Positions 16,429 to 27,565 of a stretch of DNA of 64,000 nt are shown one piece after another. The notes beneath the pieces are model-generated. The model was not told where the DNA came from and made no database searches. It saw only the letters and a program-made list of their open reading frames with translations. The stretch lies in the NCBI RefSeq assembly GCF_018873765.1, contig NC_057925.1:6459568-6523567 (forward strand), in the 5' to 3' direction. Made by a program: the position numbers and the translations under genes. Origin of the DNA: Telopea speciosissima. Lineage: Eukaryota > Streptophyta > Magnoliopsida > Proteales > Proteaceae. The first letter of the stretch is position 1, and every line of letters starts with the position of its first letter.

Positions 16429-16471
16429 AGATGATTAATTTGTGTTCTTTTTCCCTCCTCCCTCGTCTCAC

Positions 16472-16478
16472 ATTTATA
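16472..16478 (-). promoter_or_regulatory. Probable TATA box of gene A
   Basis: On the minus strand the sequence reads CTTATAAATG, with TATAAAT about 44 bases before the start codon. That would put transcription start about 10-20 bases before the ATG, a short leader. Position and sequence are seen; function is inferred. Confidence 0.5.
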
Positions 16479-16780
16479 AGGAAGTTTACTAAGACAATAG
16501 TGATCACAAAAAGATAAAATCCTCATTGAAATGCCCAAAATACCCTTATGTCCTCTTCTTGGGGCAATTTTAGTATTCTAAATTTTATAGAAGATAAAGT
16601 ATAAAGTATAAGTGTATCCATCTTTATAATGGTTACGTGGAAATCAAGCAAGAGCACATTTGAGTTTTCAAAGAAGTGTACTTGGCAGAAGATATCACCC
16701 ACTTTGGCTACTTTTCAAGGTAAGCAGTTGTTGGAACAATAATATAGCATGTGTTTTGTATTAACTTGGTATTGAACTTA

Positions 16781-16960
16781 GGGCAAAGTTTTCCTCCACC
16801 TATAGAGGACGGTTCACCCATTCTCTTAGGGTTCACAAATTAAACCCATCTTAGGGTTTTAGTATATTCCAAAATATCCTCTTGATACCCATTCTCATCC
16901 TCTCCTGTCCCACGGTGAATGAGAGATTCCATTTACCGTGGGTAGAGGGAAACTCAGTCC
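16781..16960. mobile_element. Hairpin MITE upstream of gene A
   Basis: The 180-bp element starts GGGCAAAGTTTTCCTCCACC and ends GGGTAGAGGGAAACTCAGTCC, which are imperfect inverted repeats. Flanks are TTGAACTTA and TTGAACAAT, a decayed 9-bp target duplication. The GGGNAAAGTTT start is shared with the elements at 40,177 and 41,972. Confidence 0.65.
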
Positions 16961-18434
16961 TTGAACAATCCTATATTGATAGGAACTCTATCGTAGATGG
17001 ATGGAAAGAATCTTAGATAGGATTGCATACAATAGTGATTGATACGAATTAGGAAACGGAATATTGTATGCCATGCCATCCCATGAACACTTAACTGTTT
17101 GAGAGAGATGCAGTGAATGAATCTCGATTGATAAACCCTCTTAAGGTGATGATTGGAGGCTTCTAATCTTCAGCTTATCACGAAGAAAAGTAAAATGAGC
17201 GGTGCTAATAAGACCCTTGGTCAATATATCAGCAACTTGATCATCACAAATTAAATGAAAAAAAAAAAAAATTAATTAATTAATTAGGACATTTATATAC
17301 TTTCAGATATGATACTCAACATCAACCCTAATGCAATAGTGGATTGCCCTTTAACTTTTTGTTTTCCCCAATTCTTTGTTGCTCAATGCAAGCAGTGAGA
17401 CCAGAATGCAGTCCTCTCCAGACTCACGACTCTACTCTCTAGTCTCTACTGGAGATGTATATGAATGGTCATAAATCTATATCTCAGCATACCTGTTTAG
17501 AGGAAATCATATTCAAAAAATTAGTTTCAAAAAACTATTTGAATCTATTCGCAAGGTAATCAGATACGGATACAAATAGTATTAATTTCTATTCGAATTT
17601 AATCCATTTACAGAAGGGTTTATGAATATTATAATATGTAATGGTAGTTTTGAACCTTCTTGGGGGAGTGTGGCTGCAGCAAGCAAAAGAGCAAGGATGG
17701 AAAACCTTAACAATATGGGTGGATAGCTTGCAAGTTGTGGAGTAGATTTCTCAAGGTAGTTAGGAAGGTTGAACATGGGACTTGTTCAATCTACATATGG
17801 ATATTTCTGTTTTGATAAAGTCTTTTGTTGATGTAAAAATTTAACAAAAAACAAAGCAGAAATATCTTCTATTGGTCATAGATGGAGAATAGAGCTAGGG
17901 TTGAAAAACTACAATCAGTTATAGTACATAATGTAAGAGAGAGAATAATAATGCTAACTGGTGATGTATCCTCGATGTGTACCTGTGCCTGACACAACCC
18001 AACACGAAAAGCAGATGGATATTATCATTTGGGGATTTTAGTGTCGGGTTTGACTAGTATTGCAGGATGAATCAATATACATTCAATAAACATACGAAAA
18101 ATAGAAAGGCGTGGACTGTTAGCTCCATATAGAGGACAGGCATTAATTCTCAATCAAAGATAAATCCATTTTAGCTTGTTTTATTACTAAAGGTCACCCA
18201 TCATTTTCATCCTATATCCATGGAAATATGGAATATACCTAATAGTTTTCCACATCAGTTGTTGATATTTATACGTATTGGATAAAAGTCTTATTGTTGT
18301 TCCAAGTAGTCAATTAAACTCTTTTGCCACGTGGTTGACTCACCAAATGAAATCCTCTTTTCAAGTCTAGTAATTGTTCAACTACCTAATATATCTCACG
18401 TTTGTTTATAATTAGCCTAATTAGATAAAGGCAG
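16961..18434. other. AT-rich intergenic stretch, nothing recognised
   Basis: I see no gene, RNA or named repeat here apart from a short A-tract followed by TTAATTAATTAATTAA near 17,270. Reading frames are short and without recognisable motifs. Confidence 0.5.
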
Positions 18435-18594
18435 AAAGAACGCCACTCGATCGCGCCAGACATAGGGGCACGTGAAATGACAATCGCATCTCTAATCATT
18501 TTTGGGGTTTTAGGGGGTGCAGCGGTCATTTTGTATGCCCTGTGTCAAGGCACAGGGGCAGTATGCGCTGCATGATCGGGTGGTGTTCTCTTTC
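18435..18594. repeat. Hairpin repeat (family A)
   Basis: The ends pair GAACGCCACTCGATCG with GATCGGGTGGTGTTC, and CATAGGGGCA with TGCCCTGTG. The core is GAAATGACAATCGCATCT. Close relatives are at 5.1 and 54.0 kb. Flanks TTAGATAAA and TTCAAATAAA may be a decayed target duplication. Confidence 0.7.
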
Positions 18595-18689
18595 CTTCAA
18601 ATAAATGAATAAAGTCCAATGCAATGACATTAATTTGGTTTTTTCAATTAGAGAAAATGTTGTTGCACCTTGTAATCAAGCTTAGTGAA

Positions 18690-19165
18690 AATGAAGTTGT
18701 AACATTACATTTTTGCCCCCTTTGGCAAAGGTAGTGTGGTTCAATGGTCATATCCCAAGGCATTCATTGCTTGGAGGTGCATTGTTGATGATCTTCCAAA
18801 GGCATATCAGCATGTTTGTTACAATGTGTAGATCACTCTTTCCTATTTTTCTTGAGCGGGCTTGGATACTCGAGATCGTCTTTTCTTCAAGTGTAGAAGC
18901 ATCTCTCTTAAGGGGAAGGATTTTGATCGTAACCGTTACTTGATAAGAAATTAGGGTGTGTAAGTGATGTAGCTCCCTTCTCCCTAATGGTTTCCTTGTG
19001 GGAGGGAGCTGGGCCTTTGTCTCCTTGCTTTGCTGGCCTCGTTTTTTATGTTTCTTCCTCGATTTTGTTTAGGCGATCTTAACCACGCCTTTCTTTACTA
19101 TACATTTTTCTGCCCCTCTAGTTCCTTTGTAATAAAATTGATATTTATTTTCCAATGATGGTAAA
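18690..19165 (+). mobile_element. LINE (L1) 3' end relic
   Basis: A frame from about 18,713 reads VVWFNGHIPRHSLLGG, which resembles the zinc-binding zf-RVT region near the end of plant L1 ORF2 (W..HIPRHS). A long untranslated-like stretch follows, ending near AATAAAATTGATATTT. The relic is short and carries later changes. Assignment rests on this one motif plus the 3'-end layout. Confidence 0.5.
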
Positions 19166-19961
19166 ATCTTATCATTTCATTTATTTACTCAAAAAAACAT
19201 GAAAAAACAATGATAGCTCTTGATAGTATTATAATATTAAAAATCTCTTTTAACCTTTGACTTAAAGAACTTTTAAGAATAAAACAAGGACAACAAAAGA
19301 AGGTTACAACTTCTAAATTCACCATTTTGATGACAACAAGAAGCATCTCGTAAGTTAATCCAAGAAGAGTCAATTGATAAAAGCTGTGCAAATTTGACAA
19401 AAGCAACACGTTCCATCCTCATCCGATGAAGATGCCAGATCACAACTTATCCTCTATTTTCTATTTCAATTCAATCAAGTCTGACTTTTCTTCTAAATTT
19501 TATGATAACAAATCACTTAGAGAGTCAAAAATGAGAGTTGTAATAATAGCACGAGATTCAATAGTTCACACTCCACTCTGTACGACTTGATCAGACACCA
19601 TAAATAAGATATCTTAATCTACGTAGAATCTGAGGTATAGAAAGCACCTGAAAGTCATGCACACCAACAAAAGATTGTGGTCCAATGAAGAAAAAATATA
19701 TATATTTAGAGCTAATCTCAAGAAAAAGATTGAGGTCACCATTGAGAGAGAGCGACCCAAGTTTCTTAAGTCTAAATCAACTCCATCATTTGCAAGATAG
19801 GGTTTGTATATTTATTGTCGTGTTGTCTGGTAAGATAAATGATCTTTGAAAAGCTCAAAAAAATACTAAAAGAGGATTTATGGAACAAGCAACCTTTAAT
19901 GTGTTGTAATGACAACTACCCCCAACCATCATCCTGTCCAAAAAAAATGAGGGTGAAGGAT
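19166..19961. other. AT-rich intergenic stretch, nothing recognised
   Basis: No gene-like frame, RNA gene or repeat was recognised in this stretch. Confidence 0.5.
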
Positions 19962-20090
19962 TTGGGTCTTCTATAGCGCGACATGATGTGTAGTGCATCA
20001 TCCAACGGCCTACAGTGTTTGGGCTACATGCCCAAGCACTGTAGGCCGTTGGATATGCGCTACACACTATATCGTGCTATAAAGGAGTCC
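19962..20090. repeat. Hairpin repeat (CTATAGC/GCTATA arms)
   Basis: The central stem pairs CCAACGGCCTACAGTG (20,003-20,018) with CACTGTAGGCCGTTGG (20,037-20,052), perfect over 16 bp. Outer arms pair CTTCTATAGCGCGA with TCGTGCTATAAAGGAG. It lacks the GAAATGACC core, so it is a separate family. Confidence 0.8.
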
Positions 20091-20387
20091 AACGCGTGAA
20101 ACTCATTCAAATTTGGGACTTAGGGACTCTATCTCCAAGTCCAAGGCAAAGTTGGTGCTTTTGTTGAAGCTTACTTGGATTATTTTGGTTTTTTGCCCAC
20201 ATTGACATTTCTCTATTTTATTCTGACCATGTGGGTCTCATAGGAATGATACTAGTTTCTAACCACTCGTAGCTTGTAGAATGCAGATTCATTTTTGCAC
20301 TTTCCGTGTAGGGAATCCTCTCCAATATCAAATTTATTACAAAATAAAAAGGGAAAGAATATATAAATACACCAGCCGACGAGTTGA

Positions 20388-20525
20388 GCTCAGCTCCTCA
20401 TATGAGGTCGCTCCTCGGGAGCTGACCTCCACTCAGATGGAATCCACTGCCATCAAGTGGGTCTAGTGGTTCCATCTGAGTGGAGGCCAGCTCCCAACGA
20501 GCGACGTTGTATGAGGAGCAGAGCC
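20388..20525. repeat. Hairpin repeat (GAGCTC arms)
   Basis: Arms of about 55 bp pair GCTCAGCTCCTCATATGAGG with CGTTGTATGAGGAGCAGAGC, and GACCTCCACTCAGATGGAA with TTCCATCTGAGTGGAGGCC, around a loop of about 30 bp. There is no coding and no GAAATGACC core. Beyond it, to about 21,050, nothing could be named. Confidence 0.8.
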
Positions 20526-21049
20526 GGAATCCTAGCCGACGGCCTCTACATGCATCTCATGGACAAAACCCATGAGAGCACAATAGAGCCCGAAGAATTA
20601 AAAAACAAAGGACCAACAAATGTAAACCATAACAGAGAAAGATTAGGGACCCAGGAGGGTCACCACACAAAACATCTACCCTCACAAAGAACTATCAACA
20701 TGCTGAGTCCATGTAGCATGAGCTTCCCAATGCTGAACAAGAAAGTCGTTTCCACTAGACTACTCCTTTCCTTTGAAGATCGCAGCACTGCAGCGATTGA
20801 GAACATCTAACGGGATATCCCTCACAATGAGAGGGTGAGGTCGTCTTTTGATATATGTTTCTTGAATTCTTGTACCCGTTTTGAAGTTTGCCCCACTCTG
20901 ACATTTTTGGTGGCAGCCCCAAAAGGAAAATTTTGTGAGGTCTGTGATGGTAGAGGAGGGTTTGGGCCTATCGGAGCCTATCACTGATCTTGTTTGAGGG
21001 TGCGGGGCAAAAACCTCCATGGTATGGTACAACCCAACCTGGTGAATCT

Positions 21050-21557
21050 ACCTGACTTGGAGGAGTATGGCCTAGCAGGCCTGTGGGCACGCATGGCCTA
21101 GCAAGGCCTTGCAGCCATGTGTGCTCCAGGACCATGCCATGACTCTCTTAACCCATACGAGCTCCCCTGGTCTTTTCATCAAACGCTTGGGGGGCTCTAA
21201 AGGACTTAGAAGAGGATTTTTTTGGGGGGAAAAAAATGTATACACTTAGCCATCACTCCCCTCTTTCCATTGCAACTACCACACCCCAAAACTCCTCCCC
21301 ATAAAAGTTTATAAAATTCCCCAAATACTCCTTGCTCACCTATTGTATCATAAGGAGCAAACAAAATTGAAGCAGCTATTGGTGGATTCCAGCAACAAAT
21401 TCCAACCGACCAAAGGTTCCTACACTGAGTTAGAACAATCCCACGCTTAAAGGGTAATTTTACCTAATTTTTTGTTAATTTTTGTATTTAGTTTAATTTT
21501 TAGTGAAAAAGGGTTGTTTTCAATACAAAAAAACTCTTAAAAATATATAATGTATTG
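21050..21557 (+). mobile_element. Outermost long LTR (family L), left piece
   Basis: This stretch aligns with the middle of the family L LTR at 22,716-25,301. Both have the order AATTCC(C/T)CAAATAC, then a GGAGCAAAC or GGGGCAAAC phrase, then a TTTAGT...TTAGTGAAAAAGGG or TTAGTTAAAAGAGG phrase. The match breaks at 21,557, where a Ty3/gypsy element is inserted, and resumes at 33,328. The LTR start was not found; it is a broken, old copy. Confidence 0.7.
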
Positions 21558-22119
21558 TGATGCAGCATCGGATATGGCCGATCAGGTGGACCACGATCAC
21601 AACCACCCCAAAGAGCTTAGGCGTTCCACATGGGCGCGCCAACTGTCTCAACGCCTTCGCCACGTCACCTAGGCGCCACATCATTTTTTGGAGCACAAGA
21701 TATTGGGGCCTAGCATATCTTTAGATTTTAGAATATGTTTTAGAATATTTACCTTCCAATTTATTAGTTTCTATATGTATGTAGGATTATTGGCTTTCCT
21801 ATTTACTAGTTTCCTTATGTGCTTAGGATCCCTTGAGATATGCAACTTGGGTTGCAAGTTTTAGTAGTTTAGGAAGGTTTCCTATTATTTTTAGATTTTA
21901 TTTTCTACTCTTACCAATATTTGTAATCAATTCTTGGGCTAAAAATCCTCAACCATGGAATGGAATTGACCCAAAATTTTGAAGAGAAATATTGTGCAGC
22001 CTTTGCTCCAATCGATCCTATTGTGATCACCCCTCCTTGGCCTTGAAGAGCCATCCATCGGCAGCCTTGAAGAGCAGCCCACGCCTAGAAGAGCGCCACC
22101 CCCTCCGCTCCTTGAAGAG

Positions 22120-25100
22120 TATTGGATAGTAGAGAATCTTTTCTCCCATTGGACAGCAAAGAATCCCTCACCTTTGATCACCATGTCATATATCAAAAAT
22201 TGACTTGTCAGATTGTGATCCTCCAGGTTTGGTAACTCCAATCCTGGACAGCCATGGCACCTACCTCACCTGCCTCACCAACCTTCCTTAACTGTGCATG
22301 GCTCATTTATCACAGGTGATATCTCTCAAGAGTTATTATTGGTAGTTCATTGATATGAATCCAAGCCTTGCATGGCAACCCTATCTCCTTGATTCATCAC
22401 CTTCCATTTATTGTCATGCATTATATATAGTTTATTATACAAAGAATATTCAAGGCAATGAAATACATTTTGAATTAATATGGTATCATGAGCCAAATGC
22501 TCCATTGAGCACTCAAAAGAAAAGAATTCGATCCCTCCACCACCCCATCTTTTCGTCCCTCCTTCAACCTCTCTTCTCAATATGGGTGACACCACCACCG
22601 CCATGACTACCACTCCTATCTCTATCTCATCTAATCCTCATCATGTGCGATTTGATGAGAATGTTTTTCCATTTAGTACATCCCAGCCCCAATGTCCTCC
22701 ACACCAATCACCACATGTAGACGCTGAATTTTGGCACCTTGGAAGTGTGACTCGACAATGATGATTAAAGCTCGATTGGCTTGCGTGGTGACCAAATGGT
22801 AGAAAATTACCAATTTACCCTTACCCCACTTTTTGTAACCAAACTGTCCCAAGTAGAGCCCAAATCTCTAGGATAGCCTTGTTTAACCATTTTAAGCCCA
22901 CATGTGAAATTTCACTCCAATCTGACGCCTTTTTGTCAAAATGACTGTCTTACCCCTGGCCTGGTTCTCGGTATCTGGACTGCCCGATTTGGCCCAAAAC
23001 ACTTTGGATGACCTTATTTGGTCATATTAAGCTTTCACGAAAAGTTTCGGCCAAATCGGATAACTTTTATGAAAATGACCATTTTGCCCCTGGCATGGTT
23101 CTTGGTACCCAAGCCACCCGATGTGACCTGAAACCATTTGGATAACTTTATTTGGTCATATTGTGCTTACACATTAAATTTCATGTAATTCCGGTATCAT
23201 TTGGACCTTGATCAGTGTGAAACACCATTTACGTGCTTTTCTCGATATCCGTGCTATTTTTAGGCAAAATCTGACCATATCTACCACACGGATGGAAAGT
23301 ACATGTTGAGACCTTCGCGGCGATATGTGGCGCATCAAAATCGGCCATTCGGATCAAAAGATATTGATGTTTGAATGTGGACCTTTAAAATGGAATCTCT
23401 AAAAAGAATATATAAAAAAAATAAAAAATAAATAAAAAATGGACCAGCCTGACCCGACCCAGCTAGGACTGTCGGCAGGGGACAAAGCCCCACCTTTTAG
23501 GCTGAGCCACACAAGGCCCATCACCCATGCCCACCTACCCAGCAGGCCTAGGCACACCCATGCCCAGGCTGCACAGCAAGCCTAGGCACACGCAAGCCCA
23601 GGCCATCACTCACCTTATCCCCAGCCTTTAAGGCCCCAAGGGTCTTTGAGACCTTTCATCGAACAGATTTTCTCCTGTATATAGGAGGCCATTTGGAGGG
23701 TTTAGGGACCGAGAAAATTCATGAAAAAATTATCATTGTGAAGTTCGTTCTCCCCTATGTCCATCCATTCTAGAAACATCTCCATATCATGCTTCCAAAG
23801 ACATATAAAATTCCTCAAATACCCCTTGTTCACCACTCTTGCCATTTGGGGCAAACACACTTGGAGTGGCTTTCGGTGCCTTCCGACGATAATTCCGGCC
23901 ATCCAAGGATATGTAGACTGAGCCCAGACACTTCCACTCTTCAAGGGTAGGTTTTCTATATCTTTATTTAGTTTTTATGTATTTCTTTTGATTTTCTTTA
24001 GTTAAAAGAGGCTGTTTTCAGTTAAAAAATCTTCAAAAATAATACAAGAGTGGTAAATTTCTGAAAATTTTAGGGAAGATGTTCCCCACTGTGCTTGATG
24101 TCCATTAATTTTCTCAAGCTCCAAATCACGGTTTTTGTGATATTTTTACCCCTATGAAGGATTTTAGATTATGTAAAATCTGAACCTGTGGATGGGGATT
24201 TGGACAAAATCATTATGACCATGTTAAATATCATGTTTTGATTAGTGGGTGTGGGCTCCGGTTTGATCCAATTCGGATCTGTGATGGGGATTTTGTATTT
24301 TTCTTTGTTTTCCCTTCTTTTTAGCATTTCAGAAAATATTAAAAATAGTATAAATGCATAAAAATTCACAAAAAAAATTATGGGATACATATTTCATCAG
24401 GATTGATTTTATGGGATCATTAATCACTGACATTAATGTTTGATCATTTTCATAGGTGTTCCTTACCATGTTAGGGATGTAGATGTCATTTTTGTATTTG
24501 TTGTGAAAATCCAAGAAAATTAGAAAAAATACATTTCTAAGCATTAAATTCTGTTTTAAGTTGTTTTAGAATGTTTTCATATGCATACATGCCCACCATG
24601 AATCATAACCATGCATAAAAAGTCACTTCTACCCTCGGGGGTATTTTGGTCATTTTGCGACCAAATCATATTTAGGGCCCTGGAAAGGTTTCTATCACTT
24701 TATTTGCATGTTTTAACTTTCATAAGCATGCTTTAAGTATAAGTTTGCATTTTCATGCATATTTGTATTTTTGCCTTAATAGGGGCATTTTGGTAATTTT
24801 ACCACTTTGTAGTATTGTATATATTTTAATAATTCACATGCATGCCATTAATCATGTTTAATCATTTCAGCATTTAAATGTGATTTCTTGCCTTTGTACA
24901 TATTTTGGTCCTCTAGGGGTATTTTCATAATTTTGACCATTTTGGCTCTACATAATCACCTAACTTAGGGGTAGTAATTAGGATTAAAACATTAATTTTA
25001 ATTAGCCTAATTAGGTCCATAAATTTCAACAAAGATAATCAAAACACAAAAAATAAAATAGTTTAATTACGTGCATAATACGCATAACACAACAGTATAC

Positions 25101-27565
25101 AATAGAGTTTGGTCTAGGAAGACCGGCCGTCGGCCGGGCGGTTGCTGGGTGCCTAACACCTTCCCAGCCCATAACTTGACACCTACCCAGAGATCTGGAG
25201 CAGACCATTCATTGAGTCATTGGAGTTAATTAGCGCCCTTCTCTAAAGAACCGGCATCATTTGTGGGTCCTAGACCCTGATCTAGGTGGCGACTCCCTAC
25301 ACCATCAACAACAATCCCCGCACCGCTCCCACACTCGGGTGCACCACACCAGAAAAAGGTCGGGGATCAATCTTCATCCGTTGCGCCTACATCACCACTC
25401 ATCACCCCATGGGTATCTTTGCCATTACAATCAAACTCTTTCCCACCATTGGATGTCCCACCACCACCAATACCTAAACCCCCGAACCCAGTTGATCCCC
25501 CACCCGCCATCTCCATAGCCCCACCATTAACACCCTCACCCACGGCTCCCACTCTTTCCCCCACATCTACACCGCCACCCAGTCCCCCACGTCGTACAAG
25601 GCTGTTAGCAGACATTTATGCCCTCACCGAGGCTCAACCCTCCTCTCTTCACGCCAACCTATCATCCTCACCGTGACCCCCATTGGCGTTCTGCCATGTC
25701 CGAGAAATTTAATGCCTTATTGAGTAATAACACGTGGTCTCTTGTTGCACGGACTCCTAACATGAATTTAATTGGCTGTAAGTGGATATATAGGATTAAG
25801 AGAAAGGCGGATGGCTCTCTTGAACGTTACAAGGCGAGGTTGGTGGCCAAGGGTTTCCATCAGCAGCTCGGGGTTGATTATGATGAGATCTTCAGTCCCG
25901 TCATCAAACCCACAACCATTCGGATAGTTCTTTCCTTTGCCATCTCCAATGGATGGTCTGTTCACCAACTGGACATTAACAATGCCTTCCTTCATGGCAT
26001 CTTTGATGAGGAAGTGTATATGACACAACCACAGGGGTTTGAAGACCAATCTCAGCCCACTCATGTCTGTCGCCTTCATAAGTCCCTATATGGGCTTAAG
26101 CAGGCACCACGGGCCTGGTTTCAACGATTATCTCAGTTCTTGGTCTCCTCAAGTTTCACCCCATCTCAGACAGACACATCCTTATTCATTTATAAGCAGG
26201 GGATGAAGAACACTTATGTCCTTGTTTATGTGGACAACATCTTGGTCACTGGTAATGACCCCTCACATATCACTAGGCTATTGGCAAATCTTGCATCTGA
26301 ATTCGCCATCACTGATCTGGGCCACTTGAACTTTTTTTTGGGTTGAGGCAATATATACAACCACGTGGGGGATTCTATCCCAAGCTCGGTACATCAAAGA
26401 TCTGATTGACAAAGTCGGGATGAGTGATTGCAAACCGGTTCTCACTCCCATAGCCACCTCAGTCAAAGCATCCTCCACAGGGGGTGCCCTGTTTACTGAT
26501 CCAACAAAGTACAGGTCCATAGTTGGAGTGTTACAATACGCTACATTGACTCGTCCGGACATTACTTACTCTATTAATCGAGCCTGTCAATACATGCATG
26601 CTCCAAGTGATGATCACGGTCCATGGTCAAGCGCATCCTACGATATCTCCAGCACACAAAACATTATAGGCTCTTCATTACTCACTCTAGCTCCCAAAAT
26701 CTACAGGCATTCATTGATGCCGACCAGGCGGGGGATGATACTGATCTTAAGTCCACAGGTGGATATGCCATTTATATGGGTCCGAACCTCATTTCATGGA
26801 ACTCTAGGAAGCAAAAGACTGTGGCCCAAGCGTCCAATGAATCAAAATACAAGGCATTGGCCGATGCATGTGCCGAGCTCACCTGGTTATAATCTCTATT
26901 TGGAGAACTGGGCATTCCCCTCACTCAGCCACCAGTGCTATGATGCGATAATATTGGAGCTACATATCTGTCCGCTAATCCGGTATTTCATGCGCGTACA
27001 AAGCATGTTGAAATTGACTTCCATTTTGTTCGCGACAAAGTCACCAAAAAGGAACTCCATGTTCGCTTCATCTCCACCGCTGATCAGATCGGCAATATTA
27101 TGACCAAGGGCCTATCTTCAAACCGGTTTGCATTTCTTCGTGACAAGCTGAAGATCCGAGCCATCGAACCTCCACCTTGAGGGGGTGTATTGGACAGTAG
27201 AGAATATTTTCTCTCATTGGACAACAGAGAATCCCTCACCTTTGATCACATGTCATATATCAAAGATTGACTTGTCAGATTGTGATCCTCCAGGTTTGGT
27301 AACTCCAATCCTGGACAGCCATGGCACCTACCTCACCTACCTCACCAACCTCACCAACCTTCCTTAACGGTGCATGGCTCATTTATCACATGTGATATCA
27401 CATGTGATATCTCTCAAGAGTTATTGGTAGTCCATTGATATGAATCCAAGCCTTGCATGGCAACCCTATCTCCTTGATTCATCACCTTCCATTTATTGTC
27501 ATGCATTATATATAGTTTATTGTACAAAGAATATTCAAGGCAATGAAATACATTTTGAGTTAATA
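22120..27565 (+). mobile_element. Ty1/Copia element with TA...TA LTR ends, broken, holding another LTR
   Basis: LTRs are 22,120-22,480 and 27,188-27,565, with ends TATTGG and TTAATA. A perfect 5-bp target duplication AAGAG flanks it (22,115-22,119 and 27,566-27,570). The intact site is visible in the sister LTR near 32,925. A primer site TGGTATCATGAGC follows the 5' LTR, and a polypurine tract GAGGGGGTG precedes the 3' LTR. Recognisable parts are the start of gag (from 22,579), reverse transcriptase (about 25,680-26,340, with RYKARLVAKG and LYGLKQAPRAW motifs) and RNase H (about 26,620-27,170). The element is broken. LTR divergence by eye is about 3-4 percent. It must be younger than the Ty3 element it entered. 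Confidence 0.9.
22716..25301 (+). repeat. Family L LTR inside the Copia element
   Basis: The 2.6-kb sequence starts TGTAGACGCTGAATTTTGG and ends GGTGGCGACTCCCTACA, the ends of a long Ty3-type LTR. It lies between gag-start and reverse-transcriptase parts of the Copia element. Flanks CCACA and CCATC do not form a clean target duplication, so a rearrangement as well as an insertion is possible. Its middle and 3' part match the outermost LTR pieces at 21,050-21,557 and 33,328-34,967. The interior has long AT-rich stretches and a phrase GGGGTATTTTGGTCATTTT repeated in variants. Confidence 0.8.

Noticed and set aside
20760-21032. 90-codon minus-strand frame
   Set aside because: Some resemblance to protein-like composition but no recognised domain; it lies next to a hairpin and a decayed LTR.
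25367-25615. Glycine-rich minus-strand frame
   Set aside because: Antisense shadow of the proline-rich linker of the Copia element.
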